DNA of 64,000 bases, taken from NCBI RefSeq assembly GCF_000378605.1, contig NZ_KB905155.1, forward strand, positions 806,001 to 870,000, read 5' to 3'. This DNA comes from Thioalkalivibrio sp. ALJ21. GTDB lineage: Bacteria; Pseudomonadota; Gammaproteobacteria; Ectothiorhodospirales; Ectothiorhodospiraceae. Made by a program: the position numbers and the translations under genes. How positions within the stretch are numbered: position 1 is the first letter of the stretch; every line of letters begins with the position of its first letter. Below, piece by piece: positions 58,996-64,000 of the stretch. The notes beneath the pieces are model-generated. The model was not told the origin of the DNA. It searched no databases and saw nothing but the letters and a program-made list of their open reading frames with translations.

Positions 58996-59331
58996 GCCCC
59001 ATTCCGGAAAAATTTTGCCGCCCGCCTGAACGTGTCCGCCACGGCGCCTCTCGCCATCCCCAGCGCTTCGGCTCACACCACTCATCAGCCACGGCCGATG
59101 CCGATGCCGAGCCGAACTGCGCCACAGGGGACACCAGGCCAGCCACATACCCGTGGCCCTGAACAACTGCTTTGACGCACCCAGGTAATGCGAGAAAGCT
59201 GTGTCAGGTCCGAAGCCACTACTACCGTCATTGCCAAGGAGCAAGGCCACGCAGCAATCGCCCTGGACCCTCAGAGATACGGATCTCGGGTAACGAAAAC
59301 CAAAGCGGCCCCCAGTTGCCCGATTGCCCCC

Positions 59332-59403
59332 TGTAGGAGGCCAGCCCTCTGGCCGATGGGGCGTTGGCATATTCCCAATCGGCCAGAGGGCTGGCCTCCT
59401 ACA
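59332..59403. repeat. 72-bp REP/BIME palindrome
   Basis: Two opposed REP copies (TGTAGGAGGCCAGCCCTCTG ... CAGAGGGCTGGCCTCCTACA) around a short centre. It is the near-exact reverse complement of the copy at 60915-60986, apart from a few centre bases. Confidence 0.92.
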
Positions 59404-59416
59404 GGGCCGGAGTGAA

Positions 59417-60046
59417 TCAGATCAGCCAGGTCGTGCCGATGCGGGTCCCTGGGGTGGCGCCAGGGATCAGGTCCATCAGCAGCCAGCCGAAGATGAGGGT
59501 GATGAAGGCGCCGCAGAAGACGGTGGCCACGAACAGGCCGATGCGGTTGCCGCGCTTCAGGCCGAGGATGCCGCGCAGTGACCAGTACAGCAGCCACAGG
59601 CTGTAGAGGATCAGCAGCAGGCCAACGGTGTTGCCCCAGGGCCAGGGGAAGGCGGCGGCCACCTTCCCCACCCAGGCGGGCAGCAGCCCGATGGTCACCG
59701 CCAGCATCGCTCGGTCCGGGTGGGAGTACCCCTGGAACAGTTCGGTCAGATAGTGCGCCGACCAGGCCAGGCCGAGCACCCCGATGCTCATCGCCAGCAC
59801 GCTGTAGGCGCCGAAGCCCCAGGCCCCCGGCATCGCCTCCGGCGGCAACCCGGTCGGAATGACCTGGTACAGCCACTGGCTGGCAATCACGCTAACCAGC
59901 AGCACCGGGAGCGCCAGACGCAGAAAGGTTTGCCACCAGGGGGGTATCGCCTCCAGTTCGCCCACCTCCCGCACCGCCCGCAGGGGGTTCGTCAGCGTGC
60001 GCAGGACCAGAAGGCCCGGGTTCAGGCGAGAGGGGAATGAGTTCAT
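59417..60046 (-). CDS. Yip1-like integral membrane protein
   Basis: A 209-residue membrane protein with five helices (LALPVLLVSVIASQWLYQVI, GAYSVLAMSIGVLGLAWSAH, AMLAVTIGLLPAWVGKVAAA, LLLILYSLWLLYWSLRGILG, FVATVFCGAFITLIFGWLLM), like the Yip1 domain of many bacterial proteins. Function unknown. ATG 60046 is the only sensible start; the much longer open frame to 60949 crosses cobS and is a frame artefact. It is downstream of cobS on the same strand (75 bp). Confidence 0.8.
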   Translation of the reverse strand: MNSFPSRLNPGLLVLRTLTNPLRAVREVGELEAIPPWWQTFLRLALPVLLVSVIASQWLYQVIPTGLPPEAMPGAWGFGAYSVLAMSIGVLGLAWSAHYLTELFQGYSHPDRAMLAVTIGLLPAWVGKVAAAFPWPWGNTVGLLLILYSLWLLYWSLRGILGLKRGNRIGLFVATVFCGAFITLIFGWLLMDLIPGATPGTRIGTTWLI

Positions 60047-60120
60047 TCCGTCAGTATGTGGCAATGCGGTGACGGTTTCGTGACAACGTCTGTCTTTAAC
60101 CTGGCCTGATCGACCCGGGC

Positions 60121-60891
60121 TCAGCCCGCGAGCGTCAGCACCAGAATCACGAGGGTCAGGGTCTCTACCAGCTCCAGCGTGGCCCCGGCCGTGTCGCCGG
60201 TGAAGCCTCCCAGCCAGTGTCGCAGTACGCGCGTTGCAATCCACAGCGTCAGCCCGGCGGCGAGCAGGGCCGGTATCACCCCCCAAAGGCCGGAGAGCAG
60301 GCCCAGCACCAGCACCACGGCAGCCGAGACTGCGACAACGCCGATGGCGGCGCTGCGTGGAAGGTGCCTGGCCATGTCCGCGCCCAATCCGACGGGGTTC
60401 ACGTAGGGCGTGGTCAGAAACAGCACCGGCGGCACCACGCGCCCCAGGAGCACCGCCAGCAACAGCGCGACCCAGGCGCCGGTATCGACCAACGCCACCA
60501 GCGCCGTACCTTTCAGCAGCAAGATCAGGATCAGCGCCGCGACCGCCATAGGGCCACAGGCCGGGTCTTTCATGATGGCCTGGGCCCGCTCCGGATGCCG
60601 CTGACCGCCGACCCAGGCGTCCACCGTGTCCGCCAGCCCGTCCAGGTGCAGCGCGCCGGTCAGGGCCACCCAGAAGGTCAGCACCAGCGCCGCGACCAGC
60701 AACACCGGCGCCCCGGGGATCGCGGAAAGCCCGATCCCCACCAGCACGAGCAACAGCCCCAGGATCAGGCCGACCAGCGGATACGCCAGGACCGAACGGC
60801 CTAGGTCCTCGGGCTGCGGCTCCTGTGCCGGCGTCGGCACGCGGGTCAGGAACTGCAGGGCCAGCCAGAAGGGGGCTAATACCGAGTTCAT
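60121..60891 (-). CDS. cobS: Adenosylcobinamide-GDP ribazoletransferase (cobalamin synthase)
   Basis: A 256-residue membrane enzyme: FWLALQFLTRVP at the start, GALHLDGLADTVDAWVGG (the diagnostic acidic motif, near 78), MKDPACGPMAVAAL and LTTPYVNPVGLG. It joins adenosylcobinamide-GDP with alpha-ribazole (or its phosphate) to make cobalamin. ATG 60891 follows AGGGGTG; a longer reading to 60954 lies in the REP repeat and is rejected. Next gene downstream of cobC across a BIME. Confidence 0.95.
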   Translation of the reverse strand: MNSVLAPFWLALQFLTRVPTPAQEPQPEDLGRSVLAYPLVGLILGLLLVLVGIGLSAIPGAPVLLVAALVLTFWVALTGALHLDGLADTVDAWVGGQRHPERAQAIMKDPACGPMAVAALILILLLKGTALVALVDTGAWVALLLAVLLGRVVPPVLFLTTPYVNPVGLGADMARHLPRSAAIGVVAVSAAVVLVLGLLSGLWGVIPALLAAGLTLWIATRVLRHWLGGFTGDTAGATLELVETLTLVILVLTLAG

Positions 60892-60914
60892 TGCACCCCT
60901 CCGTCCCTTCTTGC

Positions 60915-60986
60915 TGTAGGAGGCCAGCCCTCTGGCCGATTGGAAACATGCCAACGCCCCATCGGCCAGAGGGCTGGCCTCCTACA
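60915..60986. repeat. 72-bp REP/BIME palindrome, mirror of 59332-59403
   Basis: Same inverted REP pair in the gap between cobS and cobC. Reverse complement of the 59332-59403 copy except for a few central bases, so the two bracket cobS and the Yip1-like gene. Confidence 0.92.
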
Positions 60987-61000
60987 TAGGTTCTGCTTGA

Positions 61001-61573
61001 TCACGAGGGCACCCCATCACGCTGGCCCGGCTCGACAATGTGCAGCGAGGCCAACGGGACTTCGATCGACAACAGCTTTTCCAACGGCCAGCCCTCCAGG
61101 TGCGCACGCAGCAGGCGGATCACCCCGCCATGCGTCACCACAAGCACACGATCGCCCGGCGCGATCACGCTCTGCTCCCAGCCGGCCAGCACCCGGTCGC
61201 GGAAGCTGCCGAGGTCTTCGCCGTTGGGTGGCGGGTAGCCGAACGGGTCTTCCCAGAACCGACCCAGTGCCTCGGCGTCCGTCTGCATTAGTACCTCGGC
61301 CGTTTGCCCCTCCCAGTCACCAAAATGTAGCTCCTGCAGGCGGGGATCACACTGGACGGGGAGCCCGGCCGCGCGGGCGAAGCCCTCGGCCGGAAGCCGG
61401 CAGCGCTGCAACGGAGAGCACACGACACGATCCCACTCGCCCGAGGCCTCGAACGCCGCACACATCGCCCGCTCGCCTTCCGGGGTCAGCGGATCATCGC
61501 AGCCGCGCCCGCGAAAGCCGGCACCGGTCGTCTCGCCGTGGCGCAGCAGACCGATACGGACCGATTTGGTCAT
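61001..61573 (-). CDS. cobC: Alpha-ribazole phosphatase (histidine phosphatase family)
   Basis: A 190-residue phosphatase. The phosphohistidine motif LLRHGET places H12 as nucleophile; ELHFGDWEG and [13 protein letters not shown] carry the other active-site residues. It removes the phosphate from alpha-ribazole-5'-phosphate or adenosylcobalamin-5'-phosphate. ATG 61573 overlaps the cobT stop (TGA 61572-61570). Without neighbours it would be hard to tell from other histidine phosphatases; the cob context supports CobC. Confidence 0.92.
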   Translation of the reverse strand: MTKSVRIGLLRHGETTGAGFRGRGCDDPLTPEGERAMCAAFEASGEWDRVVCSPLQRCRLPAEGFARAAGLPVQCDPRLQELHFGDWEGQTAEVLMQTDAEALGRFWEDPFGYPPPNGEDLGSFRDRVLAGWEQSVIAPGDRVLVVTHGGVIRLLRAHLEGWPLEKLLSIEVPLASLHIVEPGQRDGVPS

Positions 61574-62631
61574 GGGGTATCGCCCGACACGCCAGCCTCG
61601 GCGAAGGTCGCCATACCGGCGTGTAGCTCGCACGCCAAGCGCAGCAGCGGCACGGCGGTGGCCGCCCCGCTGCCCTCGCCCAGGCGCATGCCGAGATCGA
61701 GCAGGGGTTCGGCGGCGAGTGCTTCCAGCAGCCGCTGGTGCCCAGGCTCCGCCGAGCTGTGGGCGTAGAAGAACCAACCCGACGTGCCCGGACACAGCCG
61801 TTCGGCCGCCAGCGCCGCCGAGGTGCTGATGAAACCATCCACCAGCACCGGCAGCCCGATCTGCGCCGCGGCGATATAGGCACCGGCGAGGCCCGCGATC
61901 TCGAATCCCCCCAGACAACGCAGGCTGCCGAGCGCCTCGCTGCGCACCGCTGCGTGGGTTCGCAGGGCCTGTTCGATCACCTCGGCCTTGTGGCGTACGC
62001 CAATCGCGTCCAGGCCCGTGCCGGGCCCGGCCAGATCGGCCGGCGGCAGGTCCAGCAGTGAACAGGCGAGTGCAGCAGCCGCCGTCGTGTTGCCGATGCC
62101 CATCTCTCCACCGATGAACAATTGCGCCCCGCCCCTTCGCGCCCGCTCCGCGCACTGGCGGCCGGCGTTCAAGGCGCGTTCCAGCTGTGCCGGTGTCATC
62201 GCGGGTTCGCGGGCCAGGTTCGCGGTGCCGGGGCCCAGGTTCAGCTGCTGTACGCCGGCGACGGCCGGTGGCTGGGCCACGGTACCGAGGTTGATCACCT
62301 CGATGGACGCGCCCAGGTGCCGCGCCAGCACCGAGATCGCGGCGCCGCCGTTCGCAAAGTTCGCAACCATCTGCGCGGTCACGGCTTGCGGGAAACGCGA
62401 AATGCCCTCCGCCACCACACCGTGATCGCCCGCGAACACCGCGACATGCACGCGCTCGAGCGCAGGCTGGGCCACACCCTGCATGGCGGCCAGGCGCTCG
62501 GCGATCGCCTCCAGCCGTCCGAGCGAACCCGGCGGCTTGGTCAGCTGGGCCTGCCGTTCGGCCGCCGCCCGGCGCGCCTCCGCGCTCAGGGGCGCCGGCG
62601 GCACCTGCAGCCAGTCACAGTCTTCGGTCAC
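61570..62631 (-). CDS. cobT: Nicotinate-nucleotide--dimethylbenzimidazole phosphoribosyltransferase
   Basis: A 353-residue enzyme ([54 protein letters not shown]) with the catalytic glutamate in [14 protein letters not shown] near the C-terminus. It makes alpha-ribazole-phosphate from the lower ligand base and nicotinate mononucleotide. Second gene after a BIME downstream of cobU; overlaps cobC by 4 nt. Confidence 0.97.
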   Translation of the reverse strand: MTEDCDWLQVPPAPLSAEARRAAAERQAQLTKPPGSLGRLEAIAERLAAMQGVAQPALERVHVAVFAGDHGVVAEGISRFPQAVTAQMVANFANGGAAISVLARHLGASIEVINLGTVAQPPAVAGVQQLNLGPGTANLAREPAMTPAQLERALNAGRQCAERARRGGAQLFIGGEMGIGNTTAAAALACSLLDLPPADLAGPGTGLDAIGVRHKAEVIEQALRTHAAVRSEALGSLRCLGGFEIAGLAGAYIAAAQIGLPVLVDGFISTSAALAAERLCPGTSGWFFYAHSSAEPGHQRLLEALAAEPLLDLGMRLGEGSGAATAVPLLRLACELHAGMATFAEAGVSGDTP

Positions 62632-62653
62632 GCCTTCTCCTTATTCGGTCAGG

Positions 62654-62740
62654 ATTCGCGGGCAAGCCCGCTCCCACAAGCAAATCCTCTCCCAAAAGGG
62701 CAGGTGCGGCAGCCCTGTGGGAGCGGGCTTGCCCGCGAAT
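62654..62740. repeat. REP pair with perfect 25-bp inverted arms, between cobU and cobT
   Basis: Arms 62654-62678 and 62716-62740 are exact reverse complements (ATTCGCGGGCAAGCCCGCTC, then CCACA), the type known from Pseudomonas REP elements. 37-nt centre. A different REP subfamily from the GTAGGAG copies elsewhere in the window. Confidence 0.93.
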
Positions 62741-62776
62741 CGCCGTCATCCTGGCCGCGGCAAAGCACGCTCTGGA

Positions 62777-63298
62777 TCACAGAGGGTCACCCTTGAGCAC
62801 ATGCGGAAGGCCGGCGACGGTCAGGACAACGCGGTCCATCGTGGGGGCCAGGCGCTGGTGCAGCCAGCCCGCCTCGTCGGCGAAGCGGCGGGACAGCGCG
62901 TCCATCGGGGTGATTCCCATGCCGGTCTCGTTGGAAACGAACACCAGTGTGCCCGGCAGCCGCGGCACGGTGGCGATCAGGGCCTCACGTTCGCGTTCGA
63001 TCAGGGCCTCGTTCTCGGTGCACAGGAGCTGGGTCAGCCACAGCGTCAGGCAATCCACCAGTAGGCATTCATCCGGTTTCGCGGCTTCTTCAAGTGCGGC
63101 GGCCAGGCCGGTATCGGCCTCAACCAGGCCCCAGTCACCGGGCCGGTCTGCGCGGTGGCGCTCGATACGCCGTGCCATTTCGGCGTCGTCGGCACGCGCG
63201 GTGGCGACATAGGTCACGCGCAGGCCGCTGGCATCGGCGAGATTCTCCGCCAGCCGGCTCTTGCCGGAACGCACACCCCCCAGTACCAGCGTCTTCAT
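62777..63298 (-). CDS. cobU: Adenosylcobinamide kinase / adenosylcobinamide-phosphate guanylyltransferase
   Basis: A 173-residue bifunctional enzyme: P-loop GGVRSGKSRLAE (residues 7-18), YVATARADDAEMARRIERHR and LLVDCLTLWLTQLL. It phosphorylates adenosylcobinamide and adds GMP to form adenosylcobinamide-GDP. ATG 63298 overlaps the cobQ stop (63295-63298). Confidence 0.97.
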   Translation of the reverse strand: MKTLVLGGVRSGKSRLAENLADASGLRVTYVATARADDAEMARRIERHRADRPGDWGLVEADTGLAAALEEAAKPDECLLVDCLTLWLTQLLCTENEALIEREREALIATVPRLPGTLVFVSNETGMGITPMDALSRRFADEAGWLHQRLAPTMDRVVLTVAGLPHVLKGDPL

Positions 63299-64000
63299 GT
63301 CACAGGCTCCGTGTTCTCTGCCCGCAGCAGGGCAAGGATGCGCCCCAGGTCCAGATGCGCCTCCAGCGTATCGGCCAGGCGTTCCAGGCCACGCTCGCGT
63401 GCGGTCCCCAGGTCTTCGCCATGCTCCGTCCCCGTGCGCATTCCGGCCCAGTGCAAAAGGGCCTCGGCTGCGGCGGAAGTATCGAATACTCCGTGGACAT
63501 AGGTCCCCGCCACCGCATCGTCCTCGCTGCGCGCACCGTCCGGGCCATGCTGCAGCTCCAGCAGCGGGTGATCCAGCCCGGGCCCGGTCGTCACACCGGC
63601 ATGAATCTCGTAGCCCTCCACGCGGGCCTCCCGGCCCAGCACACGGCCCCCGTGAACTCGCTCCAGGCGCTTGTCGGGTGCGAGGCGCGTCTCCATGTCC
63701 AGCCAGCCGAGCCCCGGCGTGGAACCAGGGCGCCCCTCGACGCCGTCAGGATCGTGCACGGCCCGGCCCAGCATCTGGAAGCCGCCACAGATCCCGAGCA
63801 CCTTGCCGCCATAACGCACATGGCGCTGCAGCTCGTCTTCCCAGCCCTGTTCCCGCAACCAGGCGAGGTCGTCACGCACGGCCTTGGACCCGGGCAGGAT
63901 GACCAGGTCCGCCGGCTGCAGCGACTCGCCCGGGCCGGCGAAGCGAAGGTCCACACCCGGGTGCAGGCGCAGCGGGTCAAAATCGGTATGGTTGGAGATA
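63295..64000 (-). CDS. cobQ: Cobyric acid synthase, C-terminal part (runs off the window)
   Basis: The frame is open to the last base of the window, so the 5' part (DTB-like synthetase domain) is missing. What remains is the class I glutamine amidotransferase domain: SNHTDFDPL at the edge, ILPGSKAVRDDL, VLGICGGFQMLG with the catalytic cysteine, the GYEIHAG and VHGVFD blocks. CobQ amidates four carboxylates of adenosylcobyrinic a,c-diamide. The operon promoter, and any cobalamin riboswitch, would lie beyond 64000. Confidence 0.95.
   Translation of the reverse strand, partial: ISNHTDFDPLRLHPGVDLRFAGPGESLQPADLVILPGSKAVRDDLAWLREQGWEDELQRHVRYGGKVLGICGGFQMLGRAVHDPDGVEGRPGSTPGLGWLDMETRLAPDKRLERVHGGRVLGREARVEGYEIHAGVTTGPGLDHPLLELQHGPDGARSEDDAVAGTYVHGVFDTSAAAEALLHWAGMRTGTEHGEDLGTARERGLERLADTLEAHLDLGRILALLRAENTEPVT

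Noticed and set aside
58996-59330. Small genes in the gap upstream of flagellin 2
   Set aside because: Open frames here lack ribosome binding sites and coherent composition; nothing could be supported.
60047-60949. A 510-codon minus frame joining a cobS shadow to the Yip1-like protein
   Set aside because: Upstream part is out-of-frame cobS sequence; the real protein starts at ATG 60046.

Overview
The window is about 64 kb of GC-rich, densely coded chromosomal DNA. It most resembles a halophilic or haloalkaliphilic gammaproteobacterium of the Ectothiorhodospiraceae/Chromatiales type (a Thioalkalivibrio-like organism is my best guess). That placement is inference from gene content (ompW, nsrR, mnmC, tesA-ybbA-ybbP, FliA-type flagellin promoters), high GC at third codon positions, acidic surface proteins and acidic flagellin centres. 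I see no prophage, insertion sequence, CRISPR array or rRNA operon. The only mobile-looking DNA is short palindromic repeats.

Layout. 1-2.3 kb: the 3' part of a degenerate GGDEF-EAL (FimX-like) protein, three 134-bp tandem units built on REP palindromes, and a methyltransferase. 2.4-5.5 kb: the error-prone polymerase gene dnaE2, with a LexA operator sitting on its -10 box and start codon. 5.5-8.3 kb: algC-manC for GDP-mannose. 8.5-9.3 kb: a methyltransferase closed by a strong terminator. 9.3-13 kb: a DUF1538 membrane protein, a PII-like protein, a CBS protein and a PAS-PAS-GGDEF cyclase on one strand. This is the least understood cassette of the window. 13-21 kb: an SDR, ompW, a ChaN-PDZ / M1 peptidase / HIT operon, an FkbM methyltransferase, a creatininase-family protein and an M17 aminopeptidase. 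21-26.6 kb: an ABC-2 exporter, an M23 peptidase and mnmC.

26.6-34.7 kb: a CHASE-PAS-PAS-GGDEF cyclase, tRNA-Leu(UAA), an M48 protease with lemA, a MotA/MotB-like stator pair, an HPP protein and tRNA-Arg(CCU). A 264-bp inverted-repeat element follows tRNA-Arg. 35-42.5 kb: a small orphan gene, tesA diverging from ybbA-ybbP with overlapping start codons, an atypical uppP, nsrR and a secreted nuclease. 42.5-50.7 kb, mostly minus strand: MscS channel, partner protein, PA0069-type radical SAM protein, macrodomain protein, small membrane protein, pyrC, DUF167 protein, ubiE, a chorismatase (XanB2/FkbO family) and an alpha/beta hydrolase. 50.8-53 kb: relA.

53.1-58.9 kb: a late flagellar cluster (fliT-like, fliS, fliD, two flagellins, flaG). 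Three matching FliA (sigma-28) promoters drive fliD and each flagellin. 59.4-64 kb: cobQ (partial), cobU, cobT, cobC, cobS and a Yip1-like protein, for assembly of the cobalamin nucleotide loop, with REP/BIME palindromes in the gaps.

Functional themes are c-di-GMP signalling (three proteins), motility, envelope and sugar-nucleotide metabolism, stress responses (LexA, RelA, NsrR, MscS) and cofactor synthesis (cobalamin, probably ubiquinone). All assignments come from reading the sequence and from known family motifs; no database search was run.
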